DNA of 64,000 nucleotides from JASGDC01 sp047605865 (GTDB lineage: Bacteria; Actinomycetota; Actinomycetes; Actinomycetales; Micrococcaceae), in contig JASGFC010000004.1 of assembly GCA_047605865.1 (NCBI GenBank), positions 6,503 through 70,502 on the forward strand, given 5' to 3'. Shown piece after piece: positions 16,267-24,527 of the stretch. The first letter of the stretch is position 1. Each line of letters starts with the position of its first letter. The notes under the pieces were generated by a model, which searched no databases, was not told where the DNA came from, and was given only the letters and a program-made list of their open reading frames with translations. The position numbers and the translations under genes are program-made.

Positions 16267-16935
16267 CTAGTTTATCGTGAAACTTTGTATTTGTACTTTA
16301 TCTTTTGGTGCCCCGTCAGCAGATCCATCAGAGGTGCCTGCTTGTGCAATTTTATTGAGAACATCCATACCACTGGTAACTTTACCAATAACGGTATAAC
16401 CGCCTGCAGTATCAGAAGGAATTTTAGAATCTTTATACACTAAGAAGAACTGGCTACCTTGTGAATAAGCATTTCCTGATTGGCGTGCAACAGCTACAGT
16501 TCCTGCAGGGTAGTTATCGCCTTGAGGAGCGTTTTCAATAGGACCCCAACTGAAATCAGGTCCACCAGTACCATCGCCACGAGGGTCTCCACATTGTAGG
16601 ACGTAGATTTCACTGGTAGTTAAGCGATGGCAACTAGTGTTATTAAAGAATTTTTTATCGCTGAGAGATTTAAAGACAGATACACCTTGTGGTGCTTTTG
16701 TACCATCAAGTTGAAGTTGGATATCACCTTGAGAAGTTTTAATATTACCGGTTAGTGTTTTACCTGCTGCGATAGTTTTAGCAGGGACATCTCCGGTGTT
16801 ACTATCTGTGGAAGTTGGAGCTGCTTGGGTCACTGACTGATCATGGTTATAAAAGGTATAGCTAACTCCACCGATAGCACCAATTGTAAGGATTGCCGCA
16901 ACGGCAATAACGTTGTTCTTTCGAGAATTGCTCAT
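16267..16935 (-). CDS. Membrane-anchored cyclophilin-type peptidyl-prolyl isomerase
   Basis: 222 residues. One N-terminal membrane anchor (NVIAVAAILTIGAIGGVSYTFY, about 8-29) without a lipobox Cys, a flexible Ser/Thr/Asn linker, then a cyclophilin domain from about 60. Motifs: FFNNTSCHRLTTSEIYVLQCGDPRGDGTGGP contains the catalytic-Arg region (CHR), then GTVAVAR and NAYSQGSQFFLVY, then GYTVIGKV. It should face outward and assist folding of exported proteins. A TATAAT on the minus strand ends seven bases before the ATG, so the mRNA is probably leaderless. Divergent from hisS, a common actinobacterial arrangement. Confidence 0.9.
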   Translation of the reverse strand: MSNSRKNNVIAVAAILTIGAIGGVSYTFYNHDQSVTQAAPTSTDSNTGDVPAKTIAAGKTLTGNIKTSQGDIQLQLDGTKAPQGVSVFKSLSDKKFFNNTSCHRLTTSEIYVLQCGDPRGDGTGGPDFSWGPIENAPQGDNYPAGTVAVARQSGNAYSQGSQFFLVYKDSKIPSDTAGGYTVIGKVTSGMDVLNKIAQAGTSDGSADGAPKDKVQIQSFTIN

Positions 16936-16942
16936 GGGTATT

Positions 16943-16952
16943 ATTATATAAT
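16943..16952. promoter_or_regulatory. Overlapping divergent -10 elements of the cyclophilin gene and hisS
   Basis: ATTATATAAT reads as TATAAT on both strands: 16948 to 16943 for the minus-strand cyclophilin gene and 16947-16952 for hisS. The two hexamers share two bases, so polymerase can occupy only one at a time. The minus-strand element is seven bases from the cyclophilin ATG (leaderless); the plus-strand one leaves a 5' leader of about 33 bases with AAGGAC before the hisS ATG. Confidence 0.45.
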
Positions 16953-16991
16953 GTAATTATCTCTTATCCAGCATAGCTACAAGGACAATAC

Positions 16992-18323
16992 ATGGCACGA
17001 AAAGCTTCACTTTCAGGTTTTCCAGAATGGCTACCTGAAGAACGTGCTATTGAGGTCCACTGTATTGATATTTTAAGAAAAGTTTTCTTGCTTCACGGCT
17101 TTAGTGAGATTGAAACGCGGGCGGTTGAGCCAATTTCTCAGATGCTTCAAAAAGGTGAAATTGATAAAGAAATTTATGTTATTTCTCGTTTTCACGATGA
17201 AGGTTCCTCAAAAAAAGATCCTTTGGCTTTGCATTTTGATTTAACAGTACCTTTTGCTAGGTATGTTAAAGACAATGTACCTTTTCTTAATTTTCCTTTC
17301 AAACGTTTTCAAATTCAAAAAGTATGGCGTGGTGAACGTCCACAAGATGGAAGGCAACGAGAATTTACTCAGGTCGATATCGATATTGTTAATGAAGAAA
17401 CCCTACCCCTTGAGAGTGAAGCAGAGCTTTTAACAACAATATTGGAAGCATTAAAAGCACTACCTTTACCAGGTTTTACAGTAAGAATTAACAATCGTAA
17501 AATCTCTGAGGGGTTCTATCGTGCTCATGGGATAGAAAATCCCAGTAAAGTATTACAACTTATCGACAAATTAGAAAAAATTGGCCCTGAAAAAGTGAGC
17601 CAACTTTTGCATCAAGAAGGTCTTACAGCTAAGCAAATTGAAGCAGCACTTTCTTTAGCTCAGATTAGGGATCATGATACTGACAGGGCGTTATCTCAGG
17701 CTAAAAGTTTGATGGCAGATGCATCTGACTCTGATCTCTTTGATCAAGGTTATCAAGAACTGCAACAGCTACTTTCCATGATAGATACTGAGCATATTGA
17801 TATAGATTTTAGTATTGCTCGTGGACTTGATTACTATACTGGCACTGTTTATGAAACAGAATTGACAGGTCATGAAGATTTAGGTTCTATTTGCTCTGGC
17901 GGGCGCTACGATTCCTTAGTTCACCTTGGGAAGAAGAGTTACCCTGGAGTTGGAATTTCAATTGGGCTTTCTAGATTATTGTCAAGACTTATTGGAAACG
18001 AACTTATCACGATGAATCGTAAACATCCTGCAGTGGTCTATATTGCCTTAAACAATGACCAAGAGCGTAGACAGGTTGCAGAAGTTGCTCAGAAACTTCG
18101 TAGTCGTGGAATTCCAGTAGAGCAAAGTTTAAAAGCGGCAAAATTTGGTAAGCAAATTAAAAATGCCGATAAATTAGCTATCCCTTATGTGTGGTTTATT
18201 CAAGAAGATGGTAGCCATCAAATTAAAGATATCCGAACGGGTAAGCAGTTCGAGGTTGATGCTGCAACGTGGACACCAGCTACAGAAGAACTCACTCCGT
18301 CCTTAATCACACACTTTAACTGA
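16992..18323 (+). CDS. hisS: Histidyl-tRNA synthetase
   Basis: 443 residues, class II synthetase charging tRNA-His. Seen: class II motif 1 region (about 15-50), motif 2 in VWRGERPQDGRQREFTQVDIDIV (about 113-135), the histidine-specific RGLDYYTGTVYE (about 277-288), motif 3 with GVGISIGLSRLL (about 322-333), and the C-terminal anticodon-binding alpha/beta domain (about 347-430). AAGGAC precedes the ATG. aspS follows 51 bases later on the same strand, the usual hisS-aspS pairing of bacteria. Confidence 0.95.
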   Translation: MARKASLSGFPEWLPEERAIEVHCIDILRKVFLLHGFSEIETRAVEPISQMLQKGEIDKEIYVISRFHDEGSSKKDPLALHFDLTVPFARYVKDNVPFLNFPFKRFQIQKVWRGERPQDGRQREFTQVDIDIVNEETLPLESEAELLTTILEALKALPLPGFTVRINNRKISEGFYRAHGIENPSKVLQLIDKLEKIGPEKVSQLLHQEGLTAKQIEAALSLAQIRDHDTDRALSQAKSLMADASDSDLFDQGYQELQQLLSMIDTEHIDIDFSIARGLDYYTGTVYETELTGHEDLGSICSGGRYDSLVHLGKKSYPGVGISIGLSRLLSRLIGNELITMNRKHPAVVYIALNNDQERRQVAEVAQKLRSRGIPVEQSLKAAKFGKQIKNADKLAIPYVWFIQEDGSHQIKDIRTGKQFEVDAATWTPATEELTPSLITHFN

Positions 18324-18374
18324 TAAGATAATGTCATAATTCTTTTATTTCCCAAACTTTTAAGGACTAGACTT

Positions 18375-20126
18375 ATGTTGCGTACGCATCAAGCAGGCAC
18401 TTTATCTGCACAAGATATCGGAGAAACTGTAACTTTGACTGGCTGGGTTGCTCGTCGTCGTGATCATGGTGGCGTTGCCTTTATCGACCTTCGTGATGCA
18501 TCAGGGGTAGCTCAAGTTGTTATTCGTGATGAAAAAGATTTTGAACATTTACGTAACGAATATGTTTTGAAAGTTACCGGAAAGGTTGAAAAACGTCCAG
18601 AAGGTAATGAGAACGAAAACCTCCCTACCGGAGAAATTGAAGTCATAGCAGATGATGTTGAAGTGCTCAACGAGGCTGCAGCTTTACCATTTCAGGTAGA
18701 TGAGCATATTGAAGTAGGTGAAGAAGCTCGCTTAAAGCATCGTTACCTAGATTTACGTAGACCATCAATGAATCACAACATTCGTTTACGTTCTGAGATG
18801 AATAGGGCAGCTCGTCAAGTACTTCATGAAGAGGGTTACATTGAAATCGAAACTCCAACCTTGACTCGCTCCACACCTGAAGGTGCTCGAGATTTTGTGG
18901 TGCCAGCACGCTTGAACCCTGGTAGTTGGTACGCTTTGCCACAATCACCACAGCTCTTTAAACAACTTTTACAGGTGGGTGGATTTGAAAAATATTATCA
19001 AATTGCTCGCTGCTATCGCGATGAAGATTTTCGTGCTGACCGTCAACCGGAGTTTACACAGCTGGATATTGAAGCAAGTTTTGTTGAAGAAAAAGACATC
19101 ATGGAGCTTACTGAAAAAATCCTTTCCAGCTTATGGGCTTTGATTGGCGTTGAGGTTCCAGCGCACATTGACCGTATTTCATATGAAGATGCCATGAACA
19201 AATACGGTTCAGATAAGCCAGATCTTCGCTATGATCTGGAAATTACTGACATGACAGAATACTTCAAAGACACTACATACAATGTTTTCAAGAATGATTA
19301 CGTTGGCGCTATTGTGATGCCTGGTGGCGCAAGCCAACCACGTCGTCAACTTGATGCATGGCAAGAATGGGCAAAACAACGTGGTGCTAAAGGACTTGCT
19401 TATGTTTTAGTTAAAGAAGACGATTCTCTAGCTGGTCCTGTTGCTAAAAATTTAAGTGATACTGAAAAAGAAAACTTGTGTGAAACAGTTGGCGCAAAAA
19501 CAGGTGATTGTATTTTCTTTGCAGCAGGTAGCCGTAAAACTTCTCAAGAGTTGTTAGGTGCTGCACGTCAAGAAATTGCTAGCAGAGTTGGTCTTATTAA
19601 AGATAATTCCTGGTCATTTGTGTGGGTTGTAGACTGGCCAATGTTTGAATCAACCTCAGATTCAGATGATGTGGCTGTAGGAAGTGGACAATGGACAGCA
19701 CTTCACCATGCTTTTACCTCGCCTCAACCTGATTTTATGGACACTTTTGATAAAGACCCGGAGAATGCACTTGCTTATGCTTACGATATCGTAGTCAATG
19801 GCAATGAAGTTGGTGGTGGTTCCATCCGTATTCATAATTCCGATGTTCAAGAACGAGTTTTTGAAGTCATGGGCTTAAGTCCTGAAGAAGCTAATGATAA
19901 ATTTGGTTTCTTACTAGAAGGTTTCAAATATGGTGCACCTCCACATGGTGGAATTGCCTTTGGATGGGACAGAGTTGCTGCTTTGCTTTCAGGTTCTGAA
20001 TCAATCCGAGATGTTATTGCATTTCCAAAGTCTGGTGGTGGTTTTGATCCACTTACACAAGCTCCAGCTCCTATTACTGCTGAACAGCGTAAAGAAGCAG
20101 GTGTGGATGTAAAGCCTGAACAGTAA
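18375..20126 (+). CDS. aspS: Aspartyl-tRNA synthetase (bacterial type)
   Basis: 583 residues, class IIb. The N-terminal OB anticodon-binding fold has RRDHGGVAFIDLRDASG (about 27-43). The catalytic core carries FQVDEHIEVGEEARLKHRYLDLRRP, ETPTLTRSTPEGARDFVVP, the Asp-binding SPQLFKQLLQVGGFEKYYQIARC, motif 2 FRADRQPEFTQLDIE (about 217-231), a bacterial GAD insertion (about 310-410), and motif 3 GIAFGWDRVAALLSG near 530-545. Whether it also charges tRNA-Asn cannot be decided here. The imperfect hairpin at 20162-20199 may end the transcript. Confidence 0.95.
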   Translation: MLRTHQAGTLSAQDIGETVTLTGWVARRRDHGGVAFIDLRDASGVAQVVIRDEKDFEHLRNEYVLKVTGKVEKRPEGNENENLPTGEIEVIADDVEVLNEAAALPFQVDEHIEVGEEARLKHRYLDLRRPSMNHNIRLRSEMNRAARQVLHEEGYIEIETPTLTRSTPEGARDFVVPARLNPGSWYALPQSPQLFKQLLQVGGFEKYYQIARCYRDEDFRADRQPEFTQLDIEASFVEEKDIMELTEKILSSLWALIGVEVPAHIDRISYEDAMNKYGSDKPDLRYDLEITDMTEYFKDTTYNVFKNDYVGAIVMPGGASQPRRQLDAWQEWAKQRGAKGLAYVLVKEDDSLAGPVAKNLSDTEKENLCETVGAKTGDCIFFAAGSRKTSQELLGAARQEIASRVGLIKDNSWSFVWVVDWPMFESTSDSDDVAVGSGQWTALHHAFTSPQPDFMDTFDKDPENALAYAYDIVVNGNEVGGGSIRIHNSDVQERVFEVMGLSPEEANDKFGFLLEGFKYGAPPHGGIAFGWDRVAALLSGSESIRDVIAFPKSGGGFDPLTQAPAPITAEQRKEAGVDVKPEQ

Positions 20127-20161
20127 CAAAGATAAAGCTTATAATCAGCTGTTAATTCTTT

Positions 20162-20199
20162 CAAAGTTGCTTTTAGTCTTACGTCTGAGAGCAACTTTG
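20162..20199 (+). terminator. Weak hairpin downstream of aspS
   Basis: CAAAGTTGCT (20162-20171) pairs with AGCAACTTTG (20190-20199), with an 18-base loop and a short T-rich tail. The stem is perfect, but the loop is long and the tail poor. Confidence 0.4.
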
Positions 20200-20248
20200 C
20201 TTTATGATGTAATGGTATTTGTAATTTTTAAGACAAGGGAAACAGGTA

Positions 20249-20731
20249 ATGTTCGGAAAAAAACATGAAGAACTAGAACAAGAATCACACGAATCTGTTG
20301 TAGCTTCTGCTGGTAGAAAGACTAAGAAAGTCTTTAAGAGAATCATTTGGACAGTTGTCCTTTTGGCAATTTTGGCTATTGCAGCTGTCGCTTGGTACTA
20401 CTACGGTACAGCTAAGACTGAAAAATGTAACGTCACTCGTGTTGAGCAGCAAGGTTTCACTAACGCTTCTACATACCGTGTATACACTCAGCCATCAACT
20501 GGTTCCACAGACAAGTGTGGTGTAATGGGTGTTCACGATACTATGGCTTACATGAACTTCAACTCTGCAGATCTTTTCGGTCAGATTCAAGAGGGTCACA
20601 ACTACGAAATCAAGAACTACGGTTTCCGTAATGGTTTCTTCGGCTGGTTCCCTAACATTGTTAGCGTCAACGAAATTGGTGGAGCAACAACAACAGCAGC
20701 AACTCCTGCAGCAACACCAGCAACATCATAA
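20249..20731 (+). CDS. Small single-pass membrane protein with an exported domain, DUF1523-like
   Basis: 160 residues. A charged cytoplasmic start (about 1-33, rich in Glu/Lys), one membrane helix (about 34-51, IWTVVLLAILAIAAVAWYYY), an outside domain of about 90 residues and an Ala/Thr tail (TTTAATPAATPATS). The outside domain has two cysteines (ECNV-like KCNV, and DKCGV), which could form a disulphide. NFNSADLFGQ followed by KNYGFRNGFFGWFPNIVSV resembles, from memory, the FDSAD...YGWR...FPN pattern of DUF1523 proteins; I would want a profile search before naming it. Monocistronic between two terminators. Function unknown. Confidence 0.7.
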   Translation: MFGKKHEELEQESHESVVASAGRKTKKVFKRIIWTVVLLAILAIAAVAWYYYGTAKTEKCNVTRVEQQGFTNASTYRVYTQPSTGSTDKCGVMGVHDTMAYMNFNSADLFGQIQEGHNYEIKNYGFRNGFFGWFPNIVSVNEIGGATTTAATPAATPATS

Positions 20732-20740
20732 TTTATTACT

Positions 20741-20777
20741 AAAAAGACGGTTCGGATGATACCCGGACCGTCTTTTT
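20741..20777. terminator. Bidirectional terminator between the small membrane protein and the MMPL gene
   Basis: 15-base arms, AAAAAGACGGTTCGG (20741-20755) with CCGGACCGTCTTTTT (20763-20777), one G-T pair, loop of seven. A-run on one side and T-run on the other make it work in both directions, for the two convergent genes. Confidence 0.92.
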
Positions 20778-20787
20778 GTTTGTCTTG

Positions 20788-23016
20788 TTAGTGGCTCATC
20801 CCAATCTTTTCGTAAATGTTCTTCACCCATTGTGGTGCCCACCAGTTCCATTTAGCACCCATAAGAGTCATAGTAGCTGGTACTAGCAAGCACCTAACAA
20901 TAGTGGCATCAAGCAAAACGGCAAAAGCAAGACCTGCACCAATTTCTTTAAGTTGCAGCAGGTCCCCGAAGGTAAAACCGATGAAGACTGTCATGATGAT
21001 AATGGCAGCAGATGTAATAATACGTCCTGAGTTTTGTAAACCAAGTGCAATGGATTCATCATTACTTGCAGCTTTATCGTGATGTTCTTTGACACGTGAA
21101 ATTAAGAACATCTCGTAGTCCATTGCTAAACCAAAGCCAAAAACCAAAACAAAGATAATCATGATGGTATCTACTCCAGTGACGTTTTGAGCATTAAAGT
21201 GGAGTAGTTGAGCAAGGTGCCCATCTTGGAAACCCCAAGTGAGCATGCCTAGAGTAGCACTAAGAGATATAGCGCTAATGATGAGAGCTTTCAGTGGAAT
21301 CATCAAGGAACCAGTCATGAGGAAGAGCAAAAAGAAGGTTGCAAGGCCAATAATAACAGCAGCTAAGGGCGCTTGCCGCATCATGGACTTATTAAAGTCT
21401 AGAGAATCTGCTTCAGAGCCAGTAATCCAGGTATTAAAGTCTGCAGGTCGATGATCTCGAAGATAGCTTACAACTTCTGGTCCTGTTTGATCGTTGCCTT
21501 TAGTGTGTTCTAGTTGCACGATACTAAATGCGTTACCGTTCTTTGTCGCAACAGGTGTGAAAGATTTAATGCCGTTAACGTTTCCCAGAGATGTAATGTA
21601 ATCTTGAAGTTTTTCAGGTGACGCATCAGTAACGATTTCTGCATAGGGAGAAATTGCATAAGGGAAGTTCTCTTCTAGATTGTTGAAAAAAGTAAGTGAA
21701 GGTGATTCATCTCCCAGTGATTCAAGGGTTGAATTTTCAGCTTTCATATGGATTGCAGGACTTGCCATTGCTAATAAGAGCGCAAGTGTACCTAAAAAAG
21801 CTACCCAAGGATGTTGCTGAACTTTTCGAGTTAGTTTAGAGAAAAAGCCATTTTCTGGCGCAATCATGCCAAACTTTGAGAGTAAAGGGCCTAGTTTTGG
21901 AATTTTATACAATGAAGGTGTTTGTACTAGTTTTTTTCCAAAAATGCTAAGTAAAGCTGGAATGAGTAAGATTGATGTCACAATTGAGATTAAGACTGCC
22001 ATCACGCCGCCGAAGGCAATATTCTTAATGAGAGTAGGCTCGAAAACAAGCAGTGCAGATAAACACAGCGCAACGGTTATACCTGAAAAAATAACGGTTT
22101 TTCCTGCTGTAGCTATTGAAAGACCAATCGCATTGAGAAGTTTTTCGTCTTCAGTACCACCTTCAAGATGTTGGTATTCTTCGCGAAAACGCGACACAAT
22201 GAATAAACCGTAATCGATGGCCAAACCTAAAGCAACAATTGAAATCGTGTTAATAACCATCGTGTCTACACTGATAAAGAAAGTAGAGATCCACACTATA
22301 CCCAAAGCGCATGTGATGGTTGCTAGTGCACTAATAAGAGGAATTCCAGCGGCAAGGAATCCACCAAACATTAAAACCATAATAATGAGAGCAAAAGGTA
22401 AAGAGGAGACCTCTGCCTTTTCAAGGTCATGTTTTGTCATGGTCTTGAATTCTTCGTTAATAAAGATACTGCCACCAACATCTGTCTGAGCAGTAGGGTT
22501 AATAACTTTAATTTTGTTACCAAGGTCATTGAGTTTAGTTTTAAGAGCATCAAGGTTTTTGTTGTGGTTTGCTGTTGCTTTTTTATTATCAACCACGACA
22601 TTTACCAAAAATCCATCTTTTGAAGGCGATATCAAAGCTGCCTGTTTGGCAGTATCTGTTAAGGGATTGTCAAATTCAGTGACAGCAGGATTACTTTTAA
22701 TTTCAGTACCATACTCATTAAGCAATTGTGTGTATTGCAACATTTTGGGGTCAGTAGGGTTTAGAGGAGTCTGGGTAACCATTAGCATAATGTTTTTGTC
22801 AGAGTTTTCATTATCCTCTTCAGTTTCGCCAAGCATTTGGCGAGCATGAAAACTTTCTTCTTTAACGCTAGGCACAGAATTTCCTGCTTTTTGGAAAAGT
22901 GAAGGCCCTGCTATTCCGGTAAGGGAAAAAATTGCGGCTGTAAGCAGAATCAAAAGCCAGAGAAGAATTGCTGAAATCCTATGTGTTGCAACATATTTAC
23001 CTAATTTATTTAGCAC
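20788..23016 (-). CDS. MMPL-family RND-type transporter
   Basis: 742 residues. Two homologous halves, each with one helix, an outside domain and five clustered helices. The family's proton-relay motif appears twice: GLAIDYGLFIVSRFREE (about 263-279) and GLAMDYEMFLISRVKEH (about 630-646), each with the conserved Asp-Tyr pair. MmpL-type proteins export lipids, siderophores or drugs in actinobacteria, driven by protons; the cargo here cannot be told. The GTG start at 23016 is 31 bases from the divergent rarA start, leaving room for only very compact, overlapping promoters. No TetR-type regulator lies beside it, unlike many drug-exporting homologues. Confidence 0.88.
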   Translation of the reverse strand: MLNKLGKYVATHRISAILLWLLILLTAAIFSLTGIAGPSLFQKAGNSVPSVKEESFHARQMLGETEEDNENSDKNIMLMVTQTPLNPTDPKMLQYTQLLNEYGTEIKSNPAVTEFDNPLTDTAKQAALISPSKDGFLVNVVVDNKKATANHNKNLDALKTKLNDLGNKIKVINPTAQTDVGGSIFINEEFKTMTKHDLEKAEVSSLPFALIIMVLMFGGFLAAGIPLISALATITCALGIVWISTFFISVDTMVINTISIVALGLAIDYGLFIVSRFREEYQHLEGGTEDEKLLNAIGLSIATAGKTVIFSGITVALCLSALLVFEPTLIKNIAFGGVMAVLISIVTSILLIPALLSIFGKKLVQTPSLYKIPKLGPLLSKFGMIAPENGFFSKLTRKVQQHPWVAFLGTLALLLAMASPAIHMKAENSTLESLGDESPSLTFFNNLEENFPYAISPYAEIVTDASPEKLQDYITSLGNVNGIKSFTPVATKNGNAFSIVQLEHTKGNDQTGPEVVSYLRDHRPADFNTWITGSEADSLDFNKSMMRQAPLAAVIIGLATFFLLFLMTGSLMIPLKALIISAISLSATLGMLTWGFQDGHLAQLLHFNAQNVTGVDTIMIIFVLVFGFGLAMDYEMFLISRVKEHHDKAASNDESIALGLQNSGRIITSAAIIIMTVFIGFTFGDLLQLKEIGAGLAFAVLLDATIVRCLLVPATMTLMGAKWNWWAPQWVKNIYEKIGMSH

Positions 23017-23047
23017 ACATTAATTTTAACCGATAGACTTTATTAGT

Positions 23048-24406
23048 ATGGTTGACCTTTTTTCGCAACAATATGAGCACGATGATTCTTTAGGTGCTGT
23101 TGATCAACGTACTCCACTTGCGGTACGTATGCGACCACAAACTTTGGAAGAAGTCCTAGGACAAGATCATGTTTTGCATCCAGGGGCACCGCTTCAGATG
23201 CTTGCTGAAGCTGATGATTCCACCAGTAATGTTGGCCCAAGTTCTGTGATTTTATGGGGGCCACCTGGGACAGGGAAAACAACGCTTGCTCATGTTATTT
23301 CAAGAGGTTCAGCTCGAAAATTCGTAGAGTTATCTGCCATTACCTCAGGAGTTAAGGATGTTCGTCAAGTGATGGAGCAGGCTTTAACTGATCGTGATGT
23401 GCATGGTATTACTACTATTTTGTTCTTAGATGAAATTCATCGCTTTAATAAAGCTCAGCAAGATGCTTTATTACCCGGGGTAGAAAATAGGTGGGTGGTC
23501 TTAGTTGCAGCTACAACAGAAAACCCAACATTTTCCGTTATTTCTCCATTGCTGAGTCGATCAATTTTGGTTAAGCTCAAAGCTTTGACAGAAAAAGATA
23601 TCAAAGTTCTCATTCAGCGAGCACTTGATGATGAGCGAGGCCTTCAGGGTAAGTTCACTCTTGATGAAGAGGCGCTTAATTTCTTGGCTCAGTTAGCTGG
23701 TACTGATGCTAGACAAGCGCTGACTACGCTGGAGGCATCTGCTGCTGTTGCTGCTCATGTGCATCCAGAAAATCCTAAAATTAGTATCAAAGATTGTGAG
23801 CAAGCTCTTGATCGTGCATCTTTGAAATATGATAAATCAGGAGACCAGCACTATAACGTGATTAGTGCTTTTATTAAATCTGTTCGAGGAAGCGACCCCG
23901 ATGCGGCCCTGCATTATGCGGCTAGAATGTTGGAATCTGGTGAAGATCCGCGATTCATTGCCAGACGTATCATGATTCTTGCTGCTGAAGACATTGGTTT
24001 AGCAGATCCAAGTGTATTACAAACAGCAACTGCTGCTGCTCAAGCTATTCAATTAGTAGGAATGCCTGAAGCTCGTATCATTTTAGCTGAGGCTATAGTT
24101 CATGCAGCTACAGCACCAAAATCTAATGCTGTATACCGTGGAATTGATCAAGCATTAGAAGATGTGCGTAGTGGCAAGGGTAGGAGTGTGCCACAGCACT
24201 TACAGGATTCTCATGCAACAGAATACGATAAAACAGGGCAAGCGTATAAATATGCTCATGATTACCCACACCATGTTGTTCAACAGCAGTATCTGCCTGA
24301 TGATCTTGTAGGAACAAGGTATTATGAACCTTCAGTCAATGGTTTTGAAGCTACAGTGTCTCAACGTCTTGAAAGTCTTAACAAGATGTTAGGGAAAACT
24401 CCATAA
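23048..24406 (+). CDS. rarA: Replication-associated recombination protein A (RarA/MgsA), AAA+ ATPase
   Basis: 452 residues. AAA+ core: PLAVRMRPQTLEEVLGQDHVL entry, Walker A GPPGTGKTT (about 72-80), Walker B LFLDEIHRFNKAQQDALLP (about 126-144), sensor 1 VAATTENP, arginine finger in LLSRS. A helical lid (about 195-270) and the MgsA/WHIP C-terminal domain (about 275-430, DPDAALHYAARMLESGEDPRFIARR) follow. RarA is a clamp-loader-like ATPase that acts at stalled forks with SSB. TAGACT at 23034-23039 ends eight bases before the ATG, suggesting a leaderless mRNA. In many actinobacteria alaS follows; here rpsA does. Confidence 0.93.
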   Translation: MVDLFSQQYEHDDSLGAVDQRTPLAVRMRPQTLEEVLGQDHVLHPGAPLQMLAEADDSTSNVGPSSVILWGPPGTGKTTLAHVISRGSARKFVELSAITSGVKDVRQVMEQALTDRDVHGITTILFLDEIHRFNKAQQDALLPGVENRWVVLVAATTENPTFSVISPLLSRSILVKLKALTEKDIKVLIQRALDDERGLQGKFTLDEEALNFLAQLAGTDARQALTTLEASAAVAAHVHPENPKISIKDCEQALDRASLKYDKSGDQHYNVISAFIKSVRGSDPDAALHYAARMLESGEDPRFIARRIMILAAEDIGLADPSVLQTATAAAQAIQLVGMPEARIILAEAIVHAATAPKSNAVYRGIDQALEDVRSGKGRSVPQHLQDSHATEYDKTGQAYKYAHDYPHHVVQQQYLPDDLVGTRYYEPSVNGFEATVSQRLESLNKMLGKTP

Positions 24407-24424
24407 CATACAGCGTATTCAACT

Positions 24425-24452
24425 TTGTTTTCAAGGAAATCTCAAGTATAGT
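24425..24452 (+). promoter_or_regulatory. Promoter of rpsA
   Basis: TTGTTT at 24425-24430, a 16-base spacer, and TATAGT at 24447-24452. It predicts a leader of roughly 70 bases before the rpsA ATG, so unlike many genes here rpsA is not leaderless. The leader may hold autogenous control but no clear structure is visible to me. Confidence 0.6.
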
Positions 24453-24527
24453 ATGTAGAGTTACTGGCAATAAGCTAGTGGCATTGTAATTTGTAACTAC
24501 TATTTTAATTATTTGAGGCCTTACTTA

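Noticed and set aside
21866..22489. Two plus-strand frames inside the MMPL gene
   Set aside because: They lie wholly within a well-supported minus-strand gene with RND motifs and show no motif of their own.
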